Below are positions 33,196 through 43,958 of a stretch of DNA of 64,000 nt, piece by piece. The stretch lies in assembly GCA_037447655.1 (NCBI GenBank), contig JBBHKE010000216.1, positions 25,001-89,000 of the forward strand, written 5' to 3'. Each line of letters starts with the position of its first letter. The first letter of the stretch is position 1. The notes below the pieces were generated by a model. It was not told the DNA's origin. It saw only the letters and a program-made list of their open reading frames with translations, and did no database searches. Source of the stretch: Zygnema cylindricum. Taxonomy: Eukaryota; Streptophyta; Zygnematophyceae; Zygnematales; Zygnemataceae. Position numbers and translations under genes: made by a program.

Positions 33196-33598
33196 CCTTT
33201 ACCGTGTCAAAGGCTGCCCCTTGCGCCGTTTTCCACACATAGGGCACGTCATTTCCTGAGGAGGTTCGTGAGCGGTGTCGCAATTTTTGGGAAACCTTCG
33301 ACAAATCGTTGATAGTAAGAGCATAATTCAAGAAAGTTGCGTAACTCTGTAACGTTAGTCGGCAACACCCACTCGTTAACTGCCTTTTTTTGTTCGGAAC
33401 CATTGCGATCCCATCTCGGCTCACCAAATGACTCAAAAATTCAATTTTCTTCTTCAAGAAGTCACATTTACTCCTTTTCGTGTACAACTTGTTCTCCCTA
33501 AAGACCTGTAAGACCGTTCGCAGGTACTCCACGAGATATTCCAATGTCTTGCTGCACACCAAGATGTCGTCCAAGAAGACTATTACGAAAGCGTCCAA
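33196..33598 (-). pseudogene. gypsy RT C-terminal half and start of RNase H
   Basis: The frame starts MDAFVIVFLDDILVCSKTLE, containing the RT active-site FLDDILV (F/Y-x-D-D), then FLKKKIEFLSHLVSRDGI, the thumb/connection region, and WKTAQGAAFDTVK, the RNase H lead. It is interrupted by copia C at 33195 and continues at 20322 and below. The frame between KIEFL and TLINDL carries small shifts. Confidence 0.87.
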
Positions 33599-34119
33599 AT
33601 ACTATCGAAAGATAGAATTCATTAGATGCATAAAGGTCGCCGGTCCGTTTGTCAATCCGAACGGCATAACCAAAAACTGAAAATGACTGTACCAAGTCTA
33701 GAATGTAGTCTTTCCACATCTTCCTCGACAATTATTATTTTCTGGTAACCGCTTCGCAAGTCTATCTTCGAAAATTACTTGGCACCTCTTAACCGATCTA
33801 AGAATTTGTCGATCCTTGGTATGGGGTACGCGTTTTTAATTGTCAACTAGTTTAGCGCTCGGTAGTCCATACACATACGTAAACCTCCATCTTTCTTATT
33901 CACAAAGAGGACGGGAGCTCTATATGGTGACTTGTTGGGTTCAATTGCTCCGGCTTCGACTAACTCAACAAGTTGCTCTTTGAGTTCGTCTAATTCAATG
34001 TAGCTCATCTTATACATCCGATTAGCCAGAGGTGTAGCTCCAAGAACTAGCTCGATTTTGTGGTCTACGTCGCGCTTCGGAGGTAATCCTTTTGGAAGCT
34101 TTGGAGGGAAGACATCCAC
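33599..34119 (-). pseudogene. gypsy RT N-terminal half
   Basis: 33847-34119 reads LPPKRDVDHKIELVLGATPL, then MSYIELDELKEQLVELVEAG, SPYRAPVLFVNKKDGGLRMC and MDYRALN before a stop. These are the first RT fingers motifs of gypsy elements. The palm stretch at 33599-33846 that should follow is frameshifted and only partly readable. Confidence 0.85.
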
Positions 34120-34499
34120 ATATTCCTCGAGAAGTTTTGTTACGACTTCTGGGGCCTCTACGGAAGTCTTTTCTGAGTCGCCACCACTCTTTGATTCGAA
34201 GTCGAGATCTCACTTACTCCATTCCTCCGAAATTCCCTCCTTCATTTCCTCCACAGGTTAGATGACCACCATACCCACTCTCTCCCCCTTCTTGAGTGCC
34301 CTCTTTAATTGTAAGGCTGATAGCAGGCGTCCCTCTTCTTATCTTTTACGAGCCGCTTCCACATTTACCTCAAACTATTTTTTGCCTTTTGTTACTTTCA
34401 TGCTACCGTGTCTCAAATCAATTGTCGAGTTCCACTTCCGTAGCCACGGCTTCCCAAGGATTACTTCATGGTCCCCAAAGGGTAATAGATGAAGCGTGT

Positions 34500-34938
34500 C
34501 ACACCATTCAAATTTTCCCATTCAGACACGTAACCTCGAAGTGCGATGAGTAATCGAGAGGGAACTCCCGTCAGACAATTAAACCGCCTGTTTATCCGGA
34601 ACAACAATGAGAGGAAGTTTTAACCTTTTCACCATCTTCTCATTGATAAAATTCCTCGATGCGCCCGAATCTAACATGAAGCTAGTTGGGCTCATATCGA
34701 TCTGACCTTAAAAAACCAAAGAGTCACCACCTTCACTAGCTAACCTCATGACACTGAGCTTGCCCTTCTTATGAACTTTCCTTTTTGGACAATCTCTGGC
34801 CATATGGTCCGAGGAACCGCAATTGAAACACAATCTATTTTGCCTTCTCCATCGAAGTTCCTTAGAGGACAGGTCATTGGTGTTGGCTTTGGGGATCTTC
34901 TTCTTTTTCCTCAATACATTGACCACATCCTTATCCAC
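34500..34938 (-). pseudogene. gypsy zinc knuckle and protease
   Basis: 34708-34938 has a basic lead (KKKKIPKA) and the knuckle CFNCGSSDHMARDC. After a stop, the reading from about 34695 gives SPTSFMLDSGASRNFINEKM, where DSGA is the aspartic-protease active site. This is the gag-pol junction zone. About 34120-34500 continues downstream without a clear domain. Confidence 0.82.
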
Positions 34939-34976
34939 ATCAATCGTCAGAGCTCCATGGGAGTCGGACCATCATC

Positions 34977-35692
34977 TCATCGCCCTCCAGTGCCGCTGCT
35001 CGATCCAAAATGATAAAATCTACGAAGGGTGAAGTCTACTGAATCGGTCCGTTCCGCAAACTGAATAATTGCCGAGAGGCTAGGAGTCGTAATTTCCGAT
35101 GCGAGCCATTGTTCCACATCCCGTCGGATTGAAGCCTTGAGCCCTTTAACATATCGGTCTACGGCCTCGTCCTCCGACATCGTTGGAATCTGAACCTTGC
35201 ACTCCAAAAACCGCTGCGTGTACTCTAATATAGAGGTGCATTGTCTCAGTGCAGAAATCGTATCGCTTGCAGCCTTAACGGTGTTCACGGGTTGGCAACA
35301 TTCGTGAAGAGAACGGACAAAGAGGGTTCAATCAGTGGGTACCTCGCCGTCTTCCACCATTGCCCTCCACCACGCTCCTATTGCCCCTTCAATAAACCTC
35401 TCGCATAGTGAATCTTATCCCGATCAAACAGGTTGGGAAAATTCTACAAATAGTTAGCCATCGAAAACAACCACGCATCGAGATTTTTGTGCTTGGCAAG
35501 GTCAAACTCGTTGAGAAGTCTTAATTTAGGTCTCCTCAAATCCTTGTCAATGCCTCCATGCGTTCTTTCACCAAGACGATATTCCAAACTTGCAACGGTG
35601 TCACTCAGGTGGGCTTTCTGTAATCTAACGTTTTCTAATTCCCGAAGAACTTGAGTCAACATGTCCGTTGTGGATATGCATTGCTCTGTCAT
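34977..35692 (-). pseudogene. gypsy gag (capsid)
   Basis: 35444-35692 starts MTEQCISTTDMLTQVLREL, a probable coiled-coil N-terminus, and ends KHKNLDAWLFSMANYL. 34977-35288 carries ALRQCTSILEYTQRFLECKV and DRYVKGLKASIRRDVEQWL, the retrotransposon gag pattern (Q...S-x-x-E-Y-x-x-x-F). The piece between has two stops, including one after LLKGQ. The start codon lies just inside the element from the primer-binding site at 35719-35730. Confidence 0.82.
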
Positions 35693-36005
35693 GCTGTCGA
35701 GTCAGAGTGAAAACGCTTTGACACCAGTGTAAAAGAGCAACATAATAACACCACAATCCAATTGCACAGCGGAATAATCCCCAAGGATCCCCTCGTAGCG
35801 AAAAGAAGTACACGTTAGTTTTCTAATTCCCGAAGAACTTGAGTCAACATGTCCGTTGTGGATATGCAGTGATCTGCCATGCAATCGAGTCACAGTGAAA
35901 ACGCTTTGACAATAGTGTAAAAGAGCAAGATAATAACACCACAATCCAATTGCACAGCGGAATAATCCCCAAGGATCCCCTCGTAGCGACAATAAGTACA
36001 CAACG
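35630..36005. repeat. 188-bp tandem duplication across gypsy 5' LTR edge
   Basis: Copies begin at 35630 and 35818, each starting GTTTTCTAATTCCCGAAG. The unit covers the gag start, the primer-binding site (GCTTTGACACCA in the inner copy, degenerate GCTTTGACAATA in the outer) and about 90 bp of LTR end. The outer copy runs into the complete LTR. It is therefore a duplication of the LTR-gag boundary inside this element. Confidence 0.88.
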
Positions 36006-36364
36006 TTCACAGAAAAGATTGAACTTTATTAATCAGGAAGAGATTACAAGATTGCAAGCTCACTGTAAAGGTGTATTCAAGAGTCTCCAATTGACTAAGA
36101 CTACTGGACTATTTAAACTAATGAGCTTCCAGTAAACTTGGTTCTAATTATGTACACGTGGACCTTCTCGGTTAACCACGATCTAACCAAACTATCTTCT
36201 AAAACATTGTAGTCTAATCCATATTCTGCGGCGTTTCTATGCTTCTATGCTGCGTTGCTACACTACTACGCTGCTATGCTGCGCTAGTGTGGCATCGCAG
36301 CTGCGCTGCTTTGAACCACAATTGCAGGAGCTTGTGCTGTACATAATTCTCTAACATTGTTACA
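35916..36364 (-). repeat. gypsy 5' LTR (right)
   Basis: 449 bp, TGTAAAAGAGC to GTTACA in plus orientation. It is shorter than the left LTR mainly in the GCTACGCTGC-type microrepeat. It abuts AGTTT and then the hAT 5' fragment. Confidence 0.88.
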
Positions 36365-36602
36365 AGTTTGCTGACATGTATGGATAAACTATGAAACATG
36401 TATTACAAGCCACAAAACATGCCCCCTTTACCATGTATTTATTTAATGTTCTAACTTCATAGATATGCTCAAATTTTTTATAACAATTTGAAATGGCCTT
36501 GCTTTCTTTTACTAGGTAATATTGAGCAATTTCACCATTTTTTGATTTTCGAATTTCGTTTTGGATTGTAGTTTTAAGGGAAGTGAGGATGTTTTTCTCC
36601 AT
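36365..36602 (-). pseudogene. hAT transposase N-terminus (first half of BED finger)
   Basis: ATG at 36602 (MEKNILTSLKTTIQ), then a basic region and CFVACNTC, the Cys-x2-Cys-type half of a BED zinc finger that binds the element ends. The frame runs into the gypsy LTR right after YPYMSAN. The second half (THTC) is at 9540 and below. The ATG is the first plausible start; no upstream exon is obvious. Confidence 0.72.
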
Positions 36603-37549
36603 TTTAGTGTATGACTAAGTTTTATTTGAATTGTGGTCGAGTTTCTCTAACTTAAATAGCTATTCAATTTATCGATATATTTTTTGACACATGTGAGCAT
36701 GCCAATTATTAAGACTAGCCGTGAGAAATTGACGTAATAGTTTGATTTTTGCTGATTTATTGACCAATTATTACTACATGCCGCATGACATTGACATAAT
36801 AATATGATATATTTGTGGAAACACGGTATAAAATGCATAATTAGCACTTTTGCATTAATGTACGACGTATGAATAAGCCAATAATTACGATTTGTCGCAT
36901 TGCCTAAGATTTGCGAAATGAATAATGTACTACTGTGTCAGATTTGAGACGCTTTGTCGCGTTGCCTAAGATTTGCGAAATAAATATTGTACTACCGTGT
37001 CAGATTTGCGACGCTTTATCGCGTTCCCTAAGATTTTCGAAATGAATAGTATACCACAGTGTCAAATTTGCGACGCTTTGTTGCGTTCACTTTGATTTGC
37101 GAAATGAATAGCTTTCTACAGTATCATGTTAGATTTGCGACGCTAATCATGATGTCACGTACTTCCACGATGCCAAAGAGTATAAAGTACAGGAATGTTG
37201 GATTATAAGGACATTACAAAATTTTCATTTTTTTTGGTTTTTTGGTGTACCGACTGTTACCGACCGTTTTTTTTTCCTGGTGAATCAACCGACCGTAATT
37301 GCCCGACCCCCAAAATTTGGCAACCGAATCCGGACCGGATCCGGCGCGGGCGGTCGGTTAACAGTCGGTCACGGTTTCGGTTGAACGTTTGCGACCTCTG
37401 ACGTTCGTACACGAGTGTGCACGAACGCACAAACATACAGTATGCTTACTCTACGCGAGTTTTGTGTCAAGTTTTGTGCGCCTACTAAATGCCTCCCATA
37501 AAAGCGCCTACTTTTGAACTAATTATTAAACGGCAGAAAACCCAAATTA
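36603..37549. repeat. hAT 5' flank and 62-bp repeat array (36862-37190)
   Basis: 36603-36861 is AT-rich and has no gene. 36862-37190 has four or more 62-bp units around CCTAAGATTTGCGAAATGAA, ending AATCATGATGTCACGTACTTC, the same array as 5081-5330 and in the same orientation. 37191-37549 contains CGACCGTTACCGACCG-rich sequence and a stretch (about 37395-37520) matching Y3 near 56890-57020 in inverted orientation, so it is probably a Y-family fragment. Confidence 0.7.
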
Positions 37550-39194
37550 GGGTAAGTCCCCATGTAATCGGTACTTTGATAAAGTATTTTGGACTGTAGT
37601 ACAGATTCTCTGTACTACTTTGAAGAGCGTCCCTATGTGCGAAAATGAAATCGGAACGTTGAAATGTGACGGTTGTAGACATAGGTACAACTTGTGACGA
37701 TTGAAAGCGACTACGAAACTTTCGACGATTAGTGACGCCAACAAAAACAGCGACAGTTGTAGACGTCTAGATTTTTGTGTAATTGTAGATGTTTAGGGTT
37801 TGGTGATATTATGACGTCACGCTCACTTGTGACAACGTCGACGTCAGTGATTTAATAACTTTCCACTGTGGTTTCCAATTTCGTTTTTTCTAATTTTTTC
37901 GCTCGACTTGCCATTAAAAAAAAACCTAAAAACTGTCAAAAATAATATTTATAAAATATCTTTCATTTTATACCAATGTTGTCGTCTCTCATTCTAAAAA
38001 GTGTGAGATTTAAGTGATTGTGTGAGAGGGAGAGGGGAGAGGCGACCACGTCGCAAAATTTTGCAAAGGACTCCATGTATGAAAGTGGAGGTCCGAGACC
38101 CCTACAGATTTTTTTCCGTACATCCGCGTGACGGGCACGGAGAAAAATAGCGAGGACTCTCCCTTGTCCAAAAAATTTCACTCTCTTTTGGCGCTTGTGT
38201 GGGTCATTTTTCATTCGCTGTTTGGGTGGTAGTTCATCCAAAATCACCTCGAGGGGGTGATTTTAGTTCAAGTTTTTTTTTGGGCTGGATTCTCTTGCCC
38301 GGGGGTCGAAAAGGAGAAAACGCCAAAATGTATTCACATGACGAGAAACACGTCGTACATCCAAAGTATGAATTGACGTTTAGAGCGTTGTTCCATTAGG
38401 CGGTCTTTGTAAACATCAAAAAATGGTTTACTGGAGCGACCGTTCCATTGTGTCGGGTCAGTAACCGACATTGTTTTTGCGTGGCACACTTTGATTTGGC
38501 CACGTAATTGAATAATACGATTCTGCTAATCTTTAGAGAATCTCTAACAGCGAATTGCGACCACATATTGGTACCAACGAAGGTAAAAAGTGACTTGTAC
38601 GACGTATTGAATAAAATCTGTACGGGCAGACGAAACTTAAGATGTGTGAAAGCGTACGAAAATGTCAGAAAGGTTCGTGGATGGCAACAGAAGCGTGAAA
38701 CAATATCCTACGTCAAAGATTTTCTTGCGGCTTCCAGTGTCATCGCATCCTCCCTGGAGGAAGGCACATGTCATATGGAACGTGTACCCACCTGGTCGCG
38801 CGGTTGTCGTGGATATTTGTGCACTTTTCCACGAGGCAAGATGCTATTCGTTCAGGCGCTGAGAATTGACCTACTCCGGGTTACTTGTTGCGAACTGAAA
38901 GTGTCACACCATGGCGTATCCAATTATGCATCCGACGGTCCAAGTTTACGCCCATAAACGTGGAGAATGGAATTCTTCATTCATTAACCTTGTTTTTCTG
39001 ACAACATCTTTTTTTTGGTACGGCACTGTACGAAACAGTACGGCTTTCAGTAAAAAACGGTATTTTCCCCCTAATAGAACCTCACTCTTAAAGAATTTAT
39101 ATTATTGTACGGCTAAAGTTTTTCTCGTACGGAACTGCGTTTTGGATGAAAACGACAGAATAAAGTAGACACTTTAATTCATAGGGACGCACCC
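37550..39194. mobile_element. H1: TAA-target inverted-repeat element (1.65 kb)
   Basis: The left end GGGTAAGTCCCCATGT and the right end (complement GGGTGCGTCCCTATG) are inverted repeats. The flanks are TTA (37547-37549) and TAA (39195-39197). Its interior matches H2 in inverted orientation over the 37560-37780 and 37985-38340 regions. A TWA target with a GG-rich terminus fits PIF/Harbinger-type elements. A 149-aa frame at 38508-38957 is unique to this copy and unrecognised; no transposase catalytic motif is visible. Confidence 0.7.
38508..38957 (+). CDS. Unrecognised 149-aa ORF inside H1
   Basis: ATG at 38508. The residue mix looks more protein-like than neighbouring frames (CDHILVPTKVKSDLYDVLNK, KVRGWQQKRETISYVKDF), with several Cys near the end (CRGYLCTF, VTCCEL). 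No family is recognised. It lies in the part of H1 that H2 lacks, so it may be what remains of an autonomous element's gene, or chance. Confidence 0.2.
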   Translation: MNNTILLIFRESLTANCDHILVPTKVKSDLYDVLNKICTGRRNLRCVKAYENVRKVRGWQQKRETISYVKDFLAASSVIASSLEEGTCHMERVPTWSRGCRGYLCTFPRGKMLFVQALRIDLLRVTCCELKVSHHGVSNYASDGPSLRP

Positions 39195-39609
39195 TAAGCC
39201 ACTTCAACTAGTTTCTCTTATCCACTCGGCTCTAATCATTACACCGCCAATCGTTATTAGCGTTATGAACGCTATATCGGCACCACCAAATTTTGACCCA
39301 AAAACCTGAAATAGAATTAATAACACTTTCTTTTTTACGTTAGTTAAGGTTCTGGTGAATTAACGTTAATAATAATAATTTTTGATTCTCTTAAATAGTG
39401 TGGTGTATGGAAGTGTCAATCTGTACAAAATTGTACTTTGTGAAGTAAAAAAGTATGAAATATGGACTAAAATAATCGCGATCACACTTAAAACTGCGCT
39501 CACAATAAAATACAGAATGAAATCGTACCTATTTTAGTGTAAAAATATTGATCGCGTATTAATTATACGGGAAAAAACCCGAATTAGAATTACAAATAAA
39601 TTAGAGTAA

Positions 39610-40326
39610 GGGTGGGGTTCCATCAGACGAAAAGTGAGGTTGTTTACAAAAATCCGGACCTATCCGTACTACGCCGTACCTCTTATTTTGTTTTTATACC
39701 CGAACAACATTACAAAGAATCTTGCCAATATTCTCCAAAGGTCTAGGAGGTAAAAATGACCGCTAGATGTTTTTTCGCGAAGCATTCGCTTCAAAAGTTT
39801 TGTAAATGGTGATGTACCTCGAGGAGGTACATCACCATTTACAGAAAAAGTTGAGCCGCGACTCGATGGATAATGAATGTACGTGTCACGACGGCAAACC
39901 AACGGTAATCGAAAAATTTCGCACATGATATATGCATTCAAAAATTCAACGGAAATCACGAAAGTGATCTCGTTACGAGCTTTCGTCGCGTTATTCTGTT
40001 ACCGGCCATTCGTCACACTATTTGTGGAAGCGCTCATTCGTCGCGCAAAAAAGCAGAAACCCTAAAAATAATGAGCTGGCATCTGACAAGCGTTTGCAAA
40101 GAGTACAAAATGTGTGTGGTACGATGCCTTGGTCCGCACGTACATGGTATGCAAATGACGATTTCGAGTTGAAGTGACTATTTTCAATATACGATCTTAT
40201 CTTACGTGGTACCACTCATTTCTAAGCACGTGGATTACAGACACTACGCAAGAGAACACCGTTCAAAGTGTAGCATTCTGTAATGTTGTTTGTACGATTA
40301 CATAATTTCCTGATGTAACACCACCC
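39610..40326. mobile_element. H4: 717-bp TAA-target element inserted in Y1
   Basis: It starts GGGTGGGGTTCCATCAG; the complement of its end is GGGTGGTGTTACATCAG, inverted repeats of 17 bp with two mismatches. It is flanked by TAA at 39607-39609 and 40327-40329. The duplicate Y2 has the uninterrupted site TTAGAGTAAAAGGACGC with a single TAA (53123-53125). It contains a perfect 20-bp hairpin at 39801-39843. No transposase is visible. Confidence 0.85.
39801..39843. repeat. Perfect 20-bp inverted repeat (hairpin)
   Basis: TGTAAATGGTGATGTACCTC, a 3-nt spacer GAG, then the exact reverse complement. There are no mismatches over 20 bp, striking in otherwise decayed sequence. Confidence 0.95.
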
Positions 40327-41889
40327 TAAAAGGACGCAATGGTGTACAATTTGTCGTATTTTGTACTCTTACCTATTTTACCATGAAGATCCTGATGGCA
40401 GATCCGTTGTACCCAAAATCAACGTTCTGAATAAATTAGAGTAAACTTTTTATTTTTGAAATCTTGAAAAACTCAAATTAGCGTTTATAACACTAATAAT
40501 TTCTAAACACTAATAACGATTAGCGGTATACTATTCGCTCTCTCCTCTCTTATCCTAACCCTTTTCGTCCCTCCTCTTCTCCTCCCCTTCTCCTCCCCTC
40601 TTTAGTTTCCTTTCTCCCTTCCACATCATCCTAGCTCTAATGTTTCTCCCTCATATGACCATATTTTTCTCCTACTTCTCTCTACTAACCCTCTCGTTTC
40701 CTCCTTTCTTCTCTACCATGCAACAAGGCATGATGTCACCTCCAAGTCTCTCCCTCTCCTCAATCTCCAAATATTTTTTTTTTTCACTTTCCTCTTCCCT
40801 CTCTACCCTCTCCACTCTCTCAACCCTTTCCTCCTCTACTCGTTCCTCTTCTCCCTGACAACAATGGCAACCTTGGTATCACTCGTTGGGATATCACCGT
40901 CACGTTATAGCACCCCTTATCCTTGCTTGGATGGAAATTGTAAACCATAAAGAATCAAAAGCACCTATGGAAATTTTGAAAAATCCTTGCAAAACTTGGA
41001 AAACTTGAAAAATATGCAAACATTATTTGGAACCTCACAAAAATTCTCAAAACCAAAAAAGTAACAAATCTCTAATGAGAGGGGTAGAAAACCCAAGCTC
41101 TCGTAAACTTTCACCACAATTTATTTACGACAATTTAAAAATTCTATGTGAAAATTGTTTTAAATGGAAATGACCCATGATTGACATGACAGTTGACAAA
41201 GTGACTGTAAAAAGTATTTGAAGAGGAGTTAAACTTACAATTATAGGAAAAAGATAGAAAGCAAACTTTGCGTTTCTTTTTTTTTTAGACTTCAAAAGGT
41301 GTAAAACCTATCAAAGAGGAGGTAGAGGATGATGAGCATACTATTCACGAAGTGGTTAATAATTTCAAACCTTAAGAATTAAATTGTTATAATTCCTTTT
41401 CTCAAACTAAGTTTTGTGGTTGGAATTTTGGTTAGTGTATATGGTGAGTAAATACTAAATAGAAATTGTGGGAGCATGGAGGAGTCAATTATGAGAATTC
41501 AATAAGTTAAAATAATGGTTAGAAAAAGTGGTGGACATTGAACACAGAGCAACCAAGAGCAACCAAGATGTATCACTGTCAATGCATATCACGGAATTTC
41601 ACATGAAAAATGTTCAAATTTTAACTTTCATCGGCGTAATTCAACGTCTTGTTTGTACAAAAGGATGTGCCCAAAACCATACGGTGTCGAATGAAAAAAA
41701 AGACCAATGCCAAAAAAGAAAGATTTTGTACTTTTTTTAGTAAGGAAAAATGTGCGATGACTATTTTATTTTAGCGTGTTGGAAGTGTATAAAAATACCA
41801 CATTGATGGCGCTTGAGCAGCTGTAATCGTCAATTTATGTACAATGTTTTTATTTTATAACCCATCGATATTGGACAGCGCCCCCCATC

Positions 41890-43958
41890 TGTTGAAATTA
41901 ATAGATTTATAGAGTATTTTCTAGGTTTAAATATGTTAGTATAAAAGCAAAGAAGAGGACGGGCAACCTGCTTCCACCACTCCTCTCTCTAGTCCCCATA
42001 CTTGTTGTAGTCACTGAAGGATAGAGAGGGTGGTTGATCCATGGCTGTTTTAGTTCAACAGGCAGTTATTTTTTAGTAAGTTAATAAAAATATACCTGAC
42101 GGATCCGGGATTTGATTCCGGTACCTGCGGTTCGTCAAGTTGGCCGATAGCGGTCAGCTTTATCCTAAAAGACTAGGACCAATGCTAAGTGATATAGTAT
42201 GTGATAGATATATATATATATATATTTAGGGAGGAACAAATCCATTTAACTAAAACTGTATACAAGGGCATAGATAAAATTTTATGAAAGTACGAAGTAC
42301 GATTCTATTTCGAAACGGATACCACGCATTTTGTTTCGACAGTGAAAAAATGTCGCGCAAGTATTTATAACGGATAAGATTGCGTCTCGCTGCAAATCCA
42401 ACGGCGCACATCCTCGCCGAAATCCCGGAGTGGTCACTTTGGCGTTTTGTGACGTGGCATGACCTAGAGCCACGTGGAGAGATGACATTCGGTCATGGGA
42501 ATTCCGAGGAATGTACGGACAAGTGAAAAGCAGACACGCGTCCGCTTAATAGCCTTCTCGTACATAGGCCGTACAAAAGGTACACCGGAAGTAGTACTTT
42601 TTGTTGTCTATAGCCATTTTCAGCCATGGATTTACCCTCGGAAGCACCACAGACTACCCAAAAACAGCCTACTTTGATTCAACACAGAATTTTACAGAAA
42701 CAACAAAACAAGCTGAAACTTTATTAACAGATATTATTTAGGATATAGAATAATCTCACAAAGTTTCAGACATATATAATAAACAGAGTTATCACATCAT
42801 CTAGTCAAAGTTGCAGAAAAACAGTCTGCCAGAACTTTGATAAAACAGACTAACTTCACAATGAAGTAAAACACAGACCAGGCACACAATAGACCTGCAA
42901 ATCTGTGACAATATTAAAAATACAAAGAGGAACACACATGCAGAATTTCGGATAATTCTGCCAACAGATCTGAGAGTAATACTCAGACAAAATTACCAAA
43001 AATGATCATAAACAGTTTTTGGTACAGAAAGTTCCTATGTCCTGAAATGACTAAGTCCTACAAATATATACAAGAGCTTACTGCTGAATGTACGGAGGCA
43101 TAAAAGCCGTACGCTATCTACGAACTACCTCAATTAATGTAGATATACCCGAATACTTCAAAGTATATCAAATTAAGTAAACGTACACTAATAATTAATT
43201 CACAAAAGGACAAAACAATGTTGAACCAAATATTTACACCGACAACAAAATTGTATGCTGAGTCATTGCGTGTAACTCAACAAGACTCCACGAATCTCGT
43301 CAAATAATCCGGGCCGTCCAAAAATATATATCGTGTGATTGACGTGATTTCGCTTTCCCACTAATTGAAAAATAGCGGCGGCCCTTTTCCGCCGTCCGTA
43401 GCTCTTATCCGGCACCCTTGATGTCGCGCCACGTGGTCACAAAATCCAAACGAAATCCACGCGAGTCGTCAAATATCCCACGACATCGAAAAGCGAATTC
43501 ACGTCCACTTGCCAATATAATAATAGTACAACCAAAATCATTTCCGTAATAATCTTCGCATGAAACGTCGCGTGCGCACAAAATGTGGCGTACGCACGAA
43601 ACTAACATTTCAAAAACAACACTTTTTGGTACGGTACAGTAATCTGATTAGTCCGTACTTCAGTAGATACAAGTTATTAGAGGGAATCAGGACTTCAAAA
43701 ATTTTGGTAGGTAGTCACCTCTCCCTTTGAGAGTTTGTACAAATTGGCATTTTTAGTGCCTCATAACTTATCGGTTGGTTGGTCGTTTTCAGTGATTCTT
43801 TTTGCTACAGACTCACCGGAGTCCAGGCTGCATAGGGGTGCAGTTAAACTATCATTTTGCCTTCCTGGACAGCAGTGGTTGTGGCTTGAAGTGTGTTAGT
43901 TAAATACTATCTAGAGGCTTCCTGTATTTTATGGTCCAATGGAGGACACAGAATTGCA
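41890..43958 (+). repeat. Copia D 5' LTR, interrupted by S2
   Basis: About 1.04 kb of LTR plus S2 (42602-43621 with one TSD copy). A (TA)n run lies near 42211. The antisense B-box-like region is near 42108-42118. The PBS GGTTATGGGCACACC follows at 43959-43973 (14 of 15 to plant iMet anticodon arm). Confidence 0.88.
42602..43621. mobile_element. S2: solo-LTR-like element in copia D 5' LTR
   Basis: 1020 bp, TGTTGTCTATAGCC to TTTCAAAAACAACA, perfect TSD CTTTT (42597-42601 and 43622-43626). It aligns to S1 over long stretches (TGTACGGAGGCATA, TATACCCGAATA, ATATTTACACCGACA). Confidence 0.85.

Larger units (their letters stand above)
9559..36364 (-). mobile_element. Ty3/gypsy chromovirus carrying nested copias A, C and B
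   Basis: Two related LTRs (9559-10049 and 35916-36364) bracket gag, protease, RT, RNase H, integrase and chromodomain fragments, all on the minus strand. The flanking 5-mers are CGTTT (9554-9558) and AGTTT (36365-36369), a TSD with one mismatch. Without copia A (6448 bp) and copia C with B (12868 bp), the element would be about 7.5 kb. The primer site next to the 5' LTR reads TGGTGTCAAAGC on the minus strand, close to the usual plant tRNA-iMet 3'-end site TGGTATCAGAGC. The chromodomain after integrase places it with the chromoviruses. Stops, frameshifts and insertions make it non-autonomous. Confidence 0.93.
39242..40528. mobile_element. Y1: Y-family element containing H4
   Basis: The ends CACCGCCAATCGTTATTAG and (complement) TACCGCTAATCGTTATTAG are a near-perfect inverted repeat flanked by TA. 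The same element without H4 is Y2 at 52755-53340. Since flanks on both sides are shared with Y2, Y was present before the segmental duplication. Confidence 0.75.
39198..41889. repeat. Segmental duplication copy 1
   Basis: It aligns in the same orientation with about 52708-54700, from the shared CCACTCGGCTCTAATCAT through Y1, a CT-rich tract (40530-40640) and on to ATTGGACAGCGCCCC next to copia D. Shared landmarks include ATGCAACAAGGCATGATGTC, GGATGGAAATTGTAAACCAT and GGATGTGCCCAAAACCAT. No intact gene is recognised in it. Identity is roughly 90%, excluding H4, which is present only here. Confidence 0.85.

Noticed and set aside
35702-36010. Minus ORF beginning MNVVYLLSLRG, also seen in the left gypsy LTR
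   Set aside because: It is LTR sequence read as protein; no family recognised and it runs across the duplicated LTR edge.
38508-38957. Harbinger transposase in H1
   Set aside because: No DDE-type or MADF/Myb-like motif could be seen in the 149-aa frame; listed only as unrecognised.
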